Shown: piece by piece, positions 21,480 to 32,665 of the stretch | Layout: every line of letters begins with the position of its first letter | Position numbering within the stretch: position 1 is the stretch's first letter | Assembly: GCA_029204225.1 (NCBI GenBank) | Contig: CM055109.1 | Coordinates: forward strand, 39,441,592 to 39,505,591 | DNA: 64,000 bases | Direction of reading: 5' to 3' | From: Diphasiastrum complanatum | Lineage: Eukaryota; Streptophyta; Lycopodiopsida; Lycopodiales; Lycopodiaceae | Made by a program: the position numbers and the translations under genes | Notes under the pieces: model-generated | Told to the model about the DNA's origin: nothing | Seen by the model: only the letters and a program-made list of their open reading frames with translations | Database searches by the model: none

Positions 21480-21765
21480 CTTCCCGCCAATAACCGACTG
21501 ATAGTCACCCTGGGAATCAATACCAGCAAGTGAATGATGCTAACCAGCATGAGTAAAGAAAAGTGTCTGCTGAGAGAGATCCACAACAACAGTACCAAGT
21601 GAAGAGAACCAGTCTGCACCAAAAATAATGTCATAGCACTCCAGAGGAACGATGTAGAAATCTGCCTGACCAGAAAAATCACCAATGTGATAATCCAAGC
21701 CCTGAAACATCTGAGAACTGGGAAAAGAATGGGAACGAGCAACCTCAACATATGTGACTCTGACT
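21480..21765 (-). pseudogene. element B protease, C-terminal half only
   Basis: A minus-strand frame with VEVARSHSFPSSQMFQGL, GDFSGQADFYIVPLECYD and IIFGADWFSSLGTVVVDL parallels the second half of element A's protease closely. The DTGS half is absent: the preceding sequence is acidic gag-like DNA (SHSESESHM) joined directly to VEVARSH, an internal deletion. Confidence 0.7.
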
Positions 21766-22336
21766 CACTATGGGATACAATGACGAGCTCAAGTAGATCA
21801 ATAACTATTTCAAGTAAATCAGGCAACTCGCTCACACTGTGTGATATAGAATAATCCTCATGTGTATCGCTAGCAATGTGTGAATCAACCTCATGTGAAT
21901 CGCTAGAAATGTGTGACCCTATCTCTATTTGTCCTGCACAAGAAAATGGAACCTCGCATGTGGAAGAATGCTCTTGAGAGGAATCAAAAGGAGTAGAACT
22001 CTCGAGACCTATAATACCACTCGTAAGAGCGAGAGGAGAAACAAATGCATAATCATCATTGGAAAATATAAGAAGATGAAGTACAGGTAGAAAGTCATGC
22101 CACTCAGAGATAGGCGGATGAGAATGGAGATAGTCAAACCACTTCGACCTAGCAGAATCGTTTAAGAGATAAATTGTGTCAAGAATCTTAAGAGGACCTA
22201 GACAAGTTGGCCGAAAAGTATCAAAGAAATACTGAAGATGTGTGACCCATTTGTCGAACATATGTTCAGATCGTATATCACTATTAAAAATAAAAAGATA
22301 ATCTAAAGGGGATAGAGACCGAAAATCAGAAGTCAT
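21765..22336 (-). CDS. element B gag-like protein
   Basis: The frame starts at 22336 with MTSDFRSLSPLDYLFIFNSD and continues HMFDKWVTHLQYFFDTFRPT, ARSKWFDYLHSHPPISEWHD and FLPVLHLLIF. The W-containing helices are gag-like. They are followed by a Ser/His/Asp/Glu-rich stretch (SHIASDTHEDYSISHSVSEL). The same frame runs on to 21005 but in protease-shifted register. There is no zinc knuckle. It is probably a structural protein used in trans. Confidence 0.5.
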
Positions 22337-22339
22337 GAT

Positions 22340-23790
22340 AAAAATAAATCAAAAATAATTGAAAAGAATATGTAACCCAATGATGCAAATAATTTGGGTG
22401 GTTTTTTATTTATTTTTTATTTTTACCAAGCGTTGTAACAAAAAATGGAAACTGAATCACATTAAAAAATGAATCAAAGTCAGAGGCAAACCGGAATACA
22501 CTAAAATATTGATAGGTAATTGAGAATCAAGTTAAAGAGAAACCGTAAAAGAAAAGCAAATAATGAAGGATCTAAAATGTTTGCCTTGCTTTTTTTTCTT
22601 TTTTTTTTCTAAATCGTAACAAAATGAAATTGAACACGAGATCTTAACAAAAAAGTGATAGATAAAGAAAAACAAAACAGTATCACATCAAAACGAAAGT
22701 AATGTAAAAAGAGACTATAAAAGGCAGCAATGAATACCTCGAGAGGTAATGTAATCAAAATGAAATGGAGACGAACATCGGATGCTGCCGATAGCCGGCA
22801 AAAATAAAATGAGGAGATTGGTTGAAATTTCCAACAATCTATAGATCCTCGAGCAGTGTTAAAATTTCTTGCAAATTCAAGGAACAAAAGGCTGTAGGCA
22901 AATCATTGTAGATCGTAGGTAGGTAGAGTAGGGTGCAGTAAGGTAATGGAAATGAGGCAACTAGGGACAGCGATGAAGAGAGAAGAGAGAAGCGAAAGAT
23001 TGAAGTAAATCGGAAGTAGGCAGGTATAGGAAGAATACATGGCTCAAGAAATGGCAGCAATGACAGTTGTGGAAAGATGAAGTGCTCCCTCAAAGGTAGG
23101 AAAAGATGAGAGAAGCAGAGTTGTTGAGGCAGGTTGCCAGTGAACAGATCACCAGAAGGTAGTAGGGTGGATATGGAGGAGCGATCAATGAAATAGGAAG
23201 AGGTACGTAGGCAGATGAGTGATAGAGGGTAGGATTTGTTTCTTAGCAGCTGAGTGATAGAGTTGCGTTGGAGGTGAGGGATGGGGAGAGGAGCGCTGGC
23301 CAATAGATTCCAGCCAGAGAAGACAGGCAGGTTCAGCGATGGAGTGAGGGGAGGTAGAGCTAGATAAGAGGAAGGCAGCTAGGAGTAGATCGCTGAAACT
23401 AAGCTGGGAGTAGATAGTTGGCTGAGGGAGGTAACGTAGGAAGGATGGGGACCAAGCTAGAGGTTGCGATGGAGGCAAGGAGATATGGGGCAGCGATGTA
23501 CCAGCAGATCCAATGATGTCTGTGGGAGAGACAAGGGCCGATGGAGGCAAGGGGATATGGGGCAGCGATGTACCAGCAGATCCAATGATGTATGTGGGAG
23601 AGACAAGGGCCGAAGAGCAACGATGGTGGAAGGAGGCAGCAAGAGAGATAGAGAGATATGACATATTATATCCCCTTGAAAAGAAGATCCTGTAACTTGC
23701 AAATAAAATCATACCAAAAAATTCGAAAATCCAATTAATCTGAAAAGAAATCGGAAAGCAAAATACCACTTCCCAATTGCTCAAGAAAGT
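22340..23790 (-). other. element B leader region
   Basis: About 1.4 kb between PBS and gag with T/A-rich tracts and low-complexity minus-strand frames rich in Ser, Pro, Leu and Phe. It includes a 72-bp tandem duplication. No protein domain is seen; a long structured leader carrying packaging signals is typical of non-autonomous LTR elements. Confidence 0.5.
23468..23611. repeat. 72-bp tandem duplication in element B leader
   Basis: Two adjacent 72-bp units (23468-23539, 23540-23611) differ at only a couple of positions. Both start GATGGAGGCAAGG and end GAGACAAGGGCC. The low divergence points to a recent duplication. Confidence 0.9.
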
Positions 23791-23802
23791 GCTCTGATAC
23801 CA
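23791..23802 (-). promoter_or_regulatory. element B primer-binding site (tRNA-iMet)
   Basis: TGGTATCAGAGC on the minus strand, a perfect initiator-Met match directly abutting the LTR end GTAACT. It fixes the LTR boundary. Confidence 0.92.
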
Positions 23803-24144
23803 AGTTACAAATGAAACCACAACTGATCTAGAGCTAAGCTATGAAAGCATCACATAAACAAGACTTAACCCTAGAAAGCAGGAAAGAGAGATTAAGGAGA
23901 CTAAAGAGAGATCAATATCATCAACTGAGTAACAAATAACATAGATTCCCTACTTATAGCCTAGAGGAAGCCCTAACAGGAAGCTTCCAGTGGCTAGGGC
24001 CCAACTGGGAGGGATAATAGTGCGCCCTCCAAGAAGGCCCCCACTCTCCAGTAATGTGTCCAAAAAGGGCCCAAGGCCTGCTTATGCATAAAGTAAAGTA
24101 AATGTAAATGGACGTGGCGAATGTAATGAGCCGAGTCCATAACT
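23803..24144 (-). repeat. element B 5' LTR
   Basis: 342 bp, AGTTATGG at its start and GTAACT at its end on the minus strand, followed on the plus strand by the GTTAC duplication. It lacks about 68 bp present in the 3' LTR. Confidence 0.9.
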
Positions 24145-24149
24145 GTTAC

Positions 24150-24662
24150 GGTCTTTTTCTTCTCCACCAAAGGTGGGAAGGTGAAAATCCTTAGGGACTA
24201 CCTTATGGGGTGATGGTGGGACAAGAGGACTACTACCGTGGATAGCAGGATTCACTCGATACTGCGCTAAAACAGCTTGTTTCAAAGCACTAAGGCTTTG
24301 CACACTATCATGTATTGGAAAGCCTCTCATTAGTTTCTTGCTGAGTGTTGGCTTGTTCCTCAACAGAATCTTCTAGTTTCTTAAGATAATCATATGTTTG
24401 TACTACCCATTGCCTAAACTCAAAAAAGGCTCAATGTTATGTCTTCATTTTCTTCCCCCTCATTCATTTCCACATCTTGCATGTCATCATGCATAGAGGG
24501 ATCATGGGAAGGTTCTTCATTAGGCGGTAAAAGAGGGACTGATTGGCTCTGTTCTATAGGAGAACTTCTGTGAGGTAAGCTGGACATGACTATATCTTCA
24601 AGTTCATCTACGGGAGTAGGACTCATGTCAACAAAATTAAGCATGCACGATGAACTAAACAC
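24150..24662 (-). pseudogene. element C gag, N-terminal part
   Basis: The stretch 24662-24420 is acidic (DDMQDVEMNEGEENEDI). A frameshift then leads to FRQWVVQTYDYLKKLEDSVE, a coiled-coil segment. From 24300 it reads SVQSLSALKQAVLAQYRVNP and VPKDFHLPTFGGEEKD, the entry into the Retrotrans_gag domain. The frame stops where element B is inserted and is completed at 19499 and below. Confidence 0.8.
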
Positions 24663-25261
24663 AATAGTTCTTTAAAGAAGCAAAACACGCTTCACAAGTC
24701 GCTTGCTAGAACATGCAAGAGGTTACTAGCAACATGCACTGACATGCATCAAGCATGCAACAACATGCACTTGATTTTCGACTTAAAAACTTGACATGCA
24801 AGAAAATTTCTATGACATGCAAATAAAAGAGAGAGAGTAAGCTTCTCTTAGTCGGAAATCAAGTGGCCATCTCGAACACGTTCTGTACGCTTTGCTGGAA
24901 AAATCAGCAACTTTGCATCAACTTCAACTGCTCACCAACGGAGATTTCGGCAACTGGAATTGACCTCTCCCAACTTGCCCAAGTCTGTAGAAGGATTCCT
25001 GCTTTGAACCACTGAAAAAGCTTTAGTCATTTGCAATTGCCGTTCCTCCAAAAAACCAGTGACAATCCTTGATTGACTGCTTAGGCAGGGGGAGCCTATC
25101 CTAGAGGATTCCAACGATCTGATCCACACCGAAAACGGACCTTGGAAGAGGGAGAACGTAGAGATTTCCTCCTAGAAGTGGGGCGCCACCTGCAAGAAGC
25201 TATGGAGGAAAAGAAAAAAAAACCAGCAAGATGATGGTCCACGATCCATAGTAGGATCCAA
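24663..25261 (-). other. element C leader
   Basis: Sequence between the PBS and gag of element C, containing repeated ACATGCA motifs. No further gene. Confidence 0.5.
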
Positions 25262-25274
25262 GGCTCTGATACCA
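25262..25274 (-). promoter_or_regulatory. element C primer-binding site (tRNA-iMet)
   Basis: TGGTATCAGAGCC on the minus strand, perfect initiator-Met complement, one base after the LTR. Confidence 0.9.
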
Positions 25275-25275
25275 C

Positions 25276-25689
25276 TATTAGGAAAATGGACAAGATCACA
25301 CAATGGTAGAATGACTCTGGATCTCCACCCACCATCCTGTACCTAGTTCTACACCCACAGGCCACCATATAGCTTGGAGGACTAGCGCTAGACCTCCAAG
25401 AGATCATGCACACCTCTCATATGCACAGTTACCACTGTGCATGTGGATGCCTCTCACATGCACATTGTGCATGTGGAGCACTTAGGTCCTACTCAAGTCT
25501 AGGGACCCACCCTTAGTTACTAAGGGTGTCCTACACTTAGTGGCACTCCCTATGGATATAGACCAAGCCCTCTAGATCCTAGTTCCTAAGGGTTATTATC
25601 CCGAACTACGGGGCTGAGTGTCACCCCGCCAGGACCCCTTAGGGACTAACGAGTCACCTGTACCCTTGTGTTTGCCAATGGCCATAACA
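25276..25689 (-). repeat. element C 5' LTR (probable)
   Basis: Defined on one side by the PBS and on the other by a TGTTA start. Minus strand TGTTATGGCC...CCTAATA, so the terminal CA has become TA. About 414 bp. It contains palindromic TGCACATGTGG-type motifs at 25405-25475. The matching 3' LTR is lost, so the outer edge is inferred. Confidence 0.65.
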
Positions 25690-27147
25690 CTGTCACTTGT
25701 CTTAATAATTTCTAAGAGAAAAATCTTGGTTGTAATAGAGTGAATCCTTTGTTGAAAACACCTATTATTGACTTTTCATGATTTTTAGATATTTTCATTT
25801 ATCATCTCTCCAAACAACTTCTATGGAAATTCTGTAATACTTTTTCTTTTTCTTTTTCTTTTTTTTTTGGGAGGGGGGGGGGGGGGGGGGGATCGAGTTT
25901 TTGATAATAAAAAATAAAGGCAAAATATGCAATGAAATGTGATTGTTCAAAAGTATTCGGACGAATCCAGAGTAAGCTACAAAAATGGAACTATTCGAAA
26001 GTAACAAAGAAATTCTCTAGGGATGTGAAGAACAATCTAGAACCAGAGGAGGTTTGGAACATGAAATCATTATTTATATGTATAAGTAATACAAGAAAAG
26101 ATCAAAATTACTAATCCCTGCTTTGTTTAGGATGGAATAAGTTTTGATCATGCCATTGAATCTTGAATGTTTGTATAGGATCAACCTAACCTTAGTATGA
26201 GTATCTTGAATGTTTGTATGGGATCAACCTAAGTTCTAACCTTAGTATGAGTACTAGGATCAATGAGGGTTGATGAAAAGATATTTGCAGATTACTAAGC
26301 CTTTATGTGAAAGAATAACTTACTAACTCAAAGATGATTTAGAAGAGGATCTAAATGTGGTGTTATCTGGTATAAGAGAATTCGACACCTAGACATTTGA
26401 GATTTCTAAATCATTGGCAATTAACTCGAGTAGCCAAGTTCCTCTTGACTGAAGTTAATTGGTTCGAATGAGCAATGTGAAGAAAATTCACCAAGAACTA
26501 TTTGTTTTGACTTATAATGCTTATAAGATGCATAACTTGTGAGATTTATCAATAAAGGTTATGTGCATAGAATATATGGAATTCTTGGTAAGAGAATATT
26601 TCTCAATAGGGAAAGATTTGTTTTGTTAGTGACAATATCCCAGAGTGTGCAATTGGATAACAAAACTTAACAAAACCAAGATTTAAAATTGAGTTCAAAA
26701 GGAATTCAGCAGAACTTAGTGTATTTAGATTCAATTTCTAAATAGAAAGTTGAAGTTTTTTGTAGTTGAAGCTAGATATTGATACAGATTTGGTATGCCC
26801 TCTATCTTTAATTACATGATTGATCGTTGAATCGGATAACTCGTATTTCTATTTAGAATCTGACTTGAAGAATGGTCTTAACATCCTGCAGCTTCTATGT
26901 TGGAAGAGACACTGGAATAATTCTTAAATTTCCTGAGTTGTGTCGAACATACACTCTAGTATTCTTCAATGATTAAGTATGATTCTGGAATCTGAATTAT
27001 GATCGATGAATCATGAGATTCTAAGTATTTATGGTTGACAAATCATACCCGTGTATGAGGTCAACCTCAGCCCACATGCCCCTGCCAACAACCAGCATGG
27101 TGTCGACATGACCTATTAGCTACCATGATCGCAAAACACACACAAGC
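25690..27147. other. unassigned intronic DNA with poly-G tract and short tandem repeat
   Basis: A T-run is followed by a G-run at 25869-25891 (one A in it). An imperfect ~42/50-bp duplication lies at 26160-26251 (ATCTTGAATGTTTGTAT...TAGTATGAGT twice). No gene is recognised. Confidence 0.5.
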
Positions 27148-27149
27148 CA

Positions 27150-27220
27150 TGAGGTCCCGCGGTACTGGGTACCGCGGATCCCGGTACCGCGGGACCATAC
27201 TGGTACTGCGGTACCACAAT
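27150..27220. repeat. copy I left terminal GGTACC palindromes
   Basis: GGTCCCGCGGTAC and its exact complement GTACCGCGGGACC bracket a 17-18 bp spacer that itself contains GGTACCGCGGATCC. A GCGGTACC follows. The block can fold into a strong hairpin and marks the transposon end. Confidence 0.75.
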
Positions 27221-27533
27221 ATAATAATATTTTTATTATTTAATATTTTTTTTATTTTTTTTTACCTAAACCTACCCGCCCCCCTCGCATTTTCTCTGAA
27301 ATTTTTTTGCGACCTCTCCGCCCTGCCTTCACTGCTATTTTTGCCTGCCTGCCATCAATGCCTTGCGTCGCCCTTCTCCCACGCAACGCCCTGCCTTGCA
27401 TCTGATTTGCTTCGCCCTGCCTTCGCCCATTTTCAGCATCTCTCCAACAGTGAACCTTGCTGTTTTTTTTCCAGCATTCCATCCTTCCAGCTTTAGCTTC
27501 ATCTGCATTTTCTCCCTAGTTTTCTCCATCGCA

Positions 27534-28416
27534 ATGGTGCAATCCGACCTTTCCAGTCTGTGGGACGAGGTGGACGTTGTCAGGCGGGTTGCCGACATGA
27601 CCAACAAGACCGGTCAGAAGGTCGTGCGTTGCCGATACTGCCTAGTCGAATTTGCTGCGTCCCTCACACGCCTTAAAGGCCACCTGCTCGGTGCACGCAC
27701 CAAAAATGGTGGCACCTTAAATGCCGCCCCTTGTGGCAGCATGTCCGTCCCCGACAAGTAGCGACTACTGGACACCTATGGGCCACGTCTCGTGGCGGGG
27801 GAGAACACCATTTCGGAGGGCGTTTTCCAGTTTTGCACCGCTCCTTATGTGGCTGACCCAGAGTTGCTGCCTGCTTGGCTGGCACCCACGAGGAGAGGGA
27901 GTGCATCCTCGTCCCGTCCCATTGCCCCTCATCCCCCTCAGACAGTTCCGCCACACGCACCCTCATCTGCATCCGGTGGATCCCGTCCCATCGCGTCCGC
28001 AAGTTGCCACTACGGTTCCACCACCACGTCCTGTTGCTCACACGCCCCCAGTTTACGATTTTCTCATGGACTCTCCGCCACCCGAGCAGGCCCAGGATGC
28101 TACTGACGAGGCCTTCGAGGATGTGGATGAGATCCCTTCTTCCCTCCCTTCCCATCCGGATGACCTCCCTAGCCAGCAGTTTTCATATCCCATGCCAGAT
28201 CTTGCCCCTCCACTAGTGCACCCCACTTATGCTGCTACACCCATCCCTGCCAGTGCATCCCACTCTCCCCATTCCACGTCTACAGCCGATGCATCCACTA
28301 GTGCCCAGCCATACAATCCAAAAAAAAGCGCACATTCTTCCAGTTGTATCATCATCCATTCCCGTCACGGTTGGTGCACCATGCTGGAGGTCCACCACCC
28401 GTCGCCCACCAGGTAG
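27534..28416 (+). pseudogene. copy I transposase N-terminus: BED zinc finger
   Basis: ATG at 27534, MVQSDLSSLWDEVDVVRRV, then VVRCRYCLVEFAASLTRLKG. This is a BED finger with both Cys (CRYC), and the later His in KGHL, of the type at the start of plant hAT transposases. A TAG at 27759-27761 replaces the CAG seen in copy II. Beyond it the sequence YGPRLVAGENTISEGVFQF resumes in frame, then shifts. A proline-rich linker follows (DFLMDSPPPEQAQDATDEAF, 28056-28130). BED domains bind DNA. Broken by the stop and frameshifts. Confidence 0.82.
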
Positions 28417-28419
28417 AGC

Positions 28420-29030
28420 CCTTGTGCAGCAGACCATTCGCGACACGCATCAGCCGCACATGGACAGAGAGGCCACACAAGCCGTGGCCAATTTGATTTA
28501 TGAGCTGAACCTACCTTTTGCCATCACCGATTCTGAGCCCTTCAGAAGCGCATTCCGCCTTGCACAGGCTGGTTGTCTGCACACACATGCTGAGAGATAG
28601 GGTCGAGTCCTTATCTAGAGAGATGGAGCCTCTACGCCGCCACTGGGCTACATATGGATGCAGCATCGTGTCCGATGGCTGGACTGATGTCAGGAGGAGG
28701 CTGATCCTCAATATCTTGGTCTCCAGCTGCATGGGTACACAGTTTTTGAGAGCCGTGGATTGCAGTAGAGGGGGGAGAGTCATATCTGCAGAGTTCATGT
28801 ATGACATCATTAGGTCTTCCATCCTGTCCATAGGCCCCCAACATGTCGTTACGGTGGTGATGGACAATGCCACCAACTGCGTTTAGATGGGTGTCCTGCT
28901 AGAGGCCGAGTTCCCTCACATCGTCCATACCCCCTGTGTAGCGCACGGCATAGACCTTCTCATGGGGGACATAGGTGCACTTCCCTGGGTTAGAGCCATT
29001 GTCCGCAAGGCCCTCTTCCTAGTGACTTGA
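28420..29030 (+). pseudogene. copy I transposase DUF659 (hAT core, N-terminal part)
   Basis: ALVQQTIRDTHQPHMDRE and LIYELNLPFAITDSEPF lead in. A deletion/frameshift follows near 28570. Then comes LRRHWATYGCSIVSDGWTD (catalytic Asp in SDGWTD), FLRAVDCSRGGRVISAEF and HVVTVVMDNATNC (second Asp). A TAG at about 28885 replaces a CAG. HTPCVAHGIDLLMGDIGALP then continues to about 29026. The rest of the core is deleted. RNase H-like transposase fold, inactive. Confidence 0.85.
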
Positions 29031-29057
29031 ACCATTTCATTGCACGTACCACAGACT

Positions 29058-29240
29058 AAACTGCCTCCGTGTGTGAGCGTAATTGGAGCACATGGGCCCT
29101 CGTTCACACGAGGAGAAGAAACAGGTTGTCAGTGAGTCAGCTAGAGCGGTTGGTGTTCTGCAGCACCAACGCACGTCTCGCCAGGAGACTGCCGACCATT
29201 ACGAGGCCATTGCAGGTGATGGGCTATTCTCCCATGGCAT
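29058..29240 (+). pseudogene. copy I hAT dimerisation domain
   Basis: ASVCERNWSTWALVHTRRR and LSQLERLVFCSTNARL-type residues form the C-terminal hAT dimerisation motif (CERNWS...L..LVF...N.RL). It follows directly on the deletion of the middle exon region. Confidence 0.82.
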
Positions 29241-29344
29241 GTTGGTTGACGTCTCACTAAAATGTAGGTTTCAATTTCTGATCAAGTTGTTTTCCTGACA
29301 TGCTCAATTTTGACCTTGCAAACGAAGATATCTGATTTGGAGCG

Positions 29345-30900
29345 CTAGGTTGACTTGCCTACGGAGAGCGTCCATCCCATGCCTGCAATGTGCAGAGAGA
29401 GAGAGGGAGCTTGCCGAGATGAGCGAGAGAGAGAGCTTGGGCTTGAGCACAGAGTGAGGCAAATGAGCCAGTGCCAAAGGATGAGCATGATGAGGATGAG
29501 CCCATTCGGGTTGTGTTTGCCAGATCAGAGTGGGATGAGGCGGATGATACAGGTGCAGGGCACACGCCACGGGCAGGGGTCACAGGTGCATCACGTGGCA
29601 GAGGTGGGGCACATGGCGCAGGTTATACCAAGAGACAGGCAGGGCACACAGGGGGGGCCAGTGGCATACTTACCTATGTCGATATGATGGAGGAGGCTCT
29701 TGATAGAGGGCAGAGTGATTTGGATGTCGGTCCCGCAGCTGCTTGGATGCGTGCAGTACAGAGTCATGGCCGTTACTACGACAGCACACCAGAGGAGGCA
29801 CCAGATGACTTTGATTGCACCGATTGGGAGGCCATGCAGGGTCTACAGGGTGCACATGATGAGGCACGGGATGAGGCATGGGTTGATTCAGGGGATGGTG
29901 CACAGGATGAGGCCCAGAGCCCAGAGCATTTGTATTCAAATGCCCAGATAGACGACTTGATTGCCACATTGGATTCAGAGGCCCAACAGATGTCGAGCGT
30001 CAGGGCACCCCCATCATCTCTTGCCAGTATGCCATACACAGTCTCAGCTAGAGCAGCTACATGAGGTGCCTCTGGTTCCTCCAGTTCCTCAGAGGGTATA
30101 TGTGCGCCGCACAGCTCCTCCAGTGCCACCGATGCCATTGAGGCCTGTAGCCCCTACATCGCCGTCCACTTCTGCAGCACCAGGTCTCCATGGCAGGCCA
30201 CCATCTGTGCCCAGGTTTTCTCTTGCAGCGCCCACATCCACAGTGGCTCCTCCAGTGGCAGCACCCACTTCACAGCCTCCTCCTTTGGCAGCACCCACTC
30301 CACTGGCTCCCCCTTTGGCAGCACCCAAGATGTACCAGTACCGGCCACCGCAGCACCCCTTTTAGTACATATCGCCGTTGTACTTGCCTCCTGCACAGCC
30401 AGTTCCTCCACCTGCAGCAGCCCCACGGGCACACACTCCACGAGCTCATCCTCCTCGCTCAGCTGCACAGGGAGTTCCCTCTTTGGCTTCCCTATCCCAG
30501 CCGGCCTCAGATTAGGCCCAGCCTAGCCAGCCAGGTGATTTGCATGGGGGTGATGAGGCATTGACAGCTCCTCTCGTCCGCAAGAGACCAGGAAGGCCCA
30601 AGGGTGCACCGAACAAGAAAGGCAAGGCACAGAAACTGCCGGGGAGGAGGACGACCTCATAGGGCTCCAGGTACAGCTAGAGGTGCAATATTACAGCCAG
30701 CTAGAGCAGGTGTTGTTGGTTTGGCTTGCTTGGGGGTTGATGCGGAGGCAGATTGGGATGATGCTAGTGACGACTCCTCCTCCTCGGATACACAGCCAAT
30801 GCCAGTTCCAGACAGGCCAGATATCGGCTGCGAGAGTCAGCTCGGGGCCCTGAGTTGTCTCCGGAGCATTCGTCTGAGTCAGAGTCAAAGCCAGTGTGGC
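29345..30900 (+). pseudogene. copy I transposase C-terminal extension with AT-hooks
   Basis: A charged ERERELGLEH stretch is followed by an open piece (29471-30064) with DEHDEDEPIRVVFARSEWDE, GAGHTPRAGVTGASRGRG and TYVDMMEEALDRGQ. After a frameshift the proline/alanine-rich part (30080-30510) follows. Finally there is APLVRKRPGRPKGAPNKKGK, an AT-hook (core GRP), and a damaged second hook near 30650. The same order is seen in copies II and III. Confidence 0.7.
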
Positions 30901-31499
30901 TCTGTTATTTTAGTTTCAGTAGTTTGTTTCCAGCAGACGGTCGACCATTGTATTCAGACCATTTTTCACGTTATATTCAGTGTTTGGCGTACTTTATTTA
31001 CTGCACATTGTGTGTGTGTCGCTTTGTATATGTGATGCTGTATTTTCAATTTTATGTTAAATTCTATGTGCGTGTGTGAATTGTATTTTCAATTAATTTC
31101 GATTGAAGAGAATGATAGCTTCACAAAAATGCACCTACAAACCGATCATTGATGCCACAACAAACTGATAGCACATGCACTCCAAACGATCATGAGCATA
31201 GCAATTACCCCTAAACCCCAAACTCGTGATGGCATTTCAAAAACACATGTATTACATTGCATTTACAAAAATACAGAGATTGCATTTCACATGACCAGGC
31301 TCGCGTTGCACAAAAAACACACTATATATTGATTCAGCCGTTGTATCAAGGTAACATTACATGTCCCGCATATATGGCTGGGTCTTTTTTTTAAGCAACT
31401 ATCTAGTTATTTGCCGCACCCTAAACTGCCGAAAATTACATAGCAACAGTCCGCCACATACGGCTGGACCTTATCTATTCTAAACATTCCTACGGATCC

Positions 31500-31985
31500 T
31501 CCACCGACTCCTCGCCCTCGTCAGGTGCATTGTTTTGTCGCTCTCGCTCTGCCTCCTGGCTAGCCCGACGTCTGGCTACCCTTTCCCTGACAATGATGAG
31601 CTGCCGTCGTGTGAAGTTCATTCCGATCTGCTCATCCAAATCCAGCTCGACAGCGGGGGCAGGGGCCACAGCGGGGGCGGGGGTTTACAGCTCTGGGTGT
31701 CTCTGCCGAGTCTGTCGCAGCATCTCTGCAATGTCTGCCTCTTGCTTCCGATGTCTTTCGTTGTGCCTTCAGATATCTTCCTCGAGCTTCCTCCTGGCTT
31801 CGCCCTCAGGCTTCGGTGGTATGCACTCTGCCATCTCGATCGACTTTCTCCTCACAACACCCTGGTCCTCGAACAGCCTCTCACAGCACCCTGGCTCTCA
31901 AACAGCCTCTCACAACCTGTCACTAGCTCTCACTGGCTATCACTGGCTCTCTCACAGCCTCTGAAAATGCCTCTCACAACGGCAT
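31500..31985 (-). pseudogene. copy I ORF2 (Arg/Glu-rich protein), broken
   Basis: A minus-strand relative of the ORF2 found intact in copies II to IV. MAECIPPKPEGEARRKLEED is followed by an in-frame TGA, then KQEADIAEMLRQTRQRHPEL, VELDLDEQIGMNFTRRQLI and the shared end GEESVEDP. An in-frame 21-bp loss shortens the QEA repeat. It converges with the transposase gene. Confidence 0.7.
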
Positions 31986-32272
31986 TGTGAGTGCCTATTT
32001 ATCCCCACAGCCTGATCGGCCATGTGCATCCCCATTATCCCTCCATGTGCCTCTATACCTGCCCCCATGTGTTGCTCCCCCCCTGTGCTGCTCTCTCATT
32101 GGCCCCATGGTCTACTCACCCACAGTGCCCATGTGATGTTGCACCTATCCCCCTGCACCATGTACTGTACCCTGTTTTTTTACAGCCAAAATCCTTTTTT
32201 TTTTTTCCATTTTTTATAACCTATTTTACTATGTAAAAGGCAATAATCAAATATTAAAATATTAAAATATAA

Positions 32273-32294
32273 ATATATATATATATATATATAT
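32273..32294. repeat. (TA)n microsatellite at the copy I/II boundary
   Basis: About 22 bp of alternating A/T directly before the left end of copy II (CATAGGTCCCGC at 32295). Confidence 0.9.
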
Positions 32295-32665
32295 CATAGG
32301 TCCCGCAGTACTGGGTACCGCGGATCCCGGTATCGCGGGACCATACTGGTACCGCGGTACCATGATGGTACCGCGGTACCACAATATAATAATATATTTA
32401 TTATTTGATATTTTTTTTGATTTTTTTTTACCTAAACCTACCCGCCCCCCTCGCATTTCCTCTGAAATTTTTTTGCGCCCTCTCCGCCCTGTCATCGCTG
32501 CTGGTTTTTCTTGCCTGCCTTTGATTCTTTGCGTCGCCCATCGCCCACACAACGCCCTGCCTTGCATCTGATTTCCTTTGCCCTGCATTCGCCCATTTTC
32601 AGCGTCTCTCCAACAGTGAACCCTGCTGTTTTTTTTCCAGCAATCCATCCCTCATTTCATCTGCA

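Larger units (their letters stand above)
19505..24144 (-). mobile_element. gypsy element B, non-autonomous, nested in element C
   Basis: A complete LTR-to-LTR element: 3' LTR 19505-19914, 5' LTR 23803-24144, and a PBS abutting the 5' LTR. It is flanked by GTTAC target duplications at 19500-19504 and 24145-24149. Removing B restores the gag of element C. Inside are a long leader, gag, half a protease and then about 1.5 kb of unknown frames. No RT, RNase H or integrase motif is found, so B must have relied on another element. LTR and gag/protease similarity point to element A's family. The layout fits the TR-GAG class. Confidence 0.88.
27148..32272 (+). mobile_element. hAT family copy I (two-gene element, decayed)
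   Basis: The left end CATGAGGTCCCGCGG opens a GGTACC palindrome block. Rightwards come the BED finger, proline-rich spacer, DUF659 part, dimerisation domain, acidic and proline-rich tail and AT-hook region (all +), then ORF2 (-), converging. Relative to copy III, copy I lacks about 0.9 kb of the core (deletion near 29030-29060) and has several stops and shifts. The right terminus with GGTACC palindromes is missing; copy II begins after the TA repeat there. Confidence 0.8.

Noticed and set aside
28511-30468. Long antisense frames across copy I
   Set aside because: Shadows of the GC-rich transposase coding sequence; the sense strand matches BED, DUF659 and hAT dimerisation domains.
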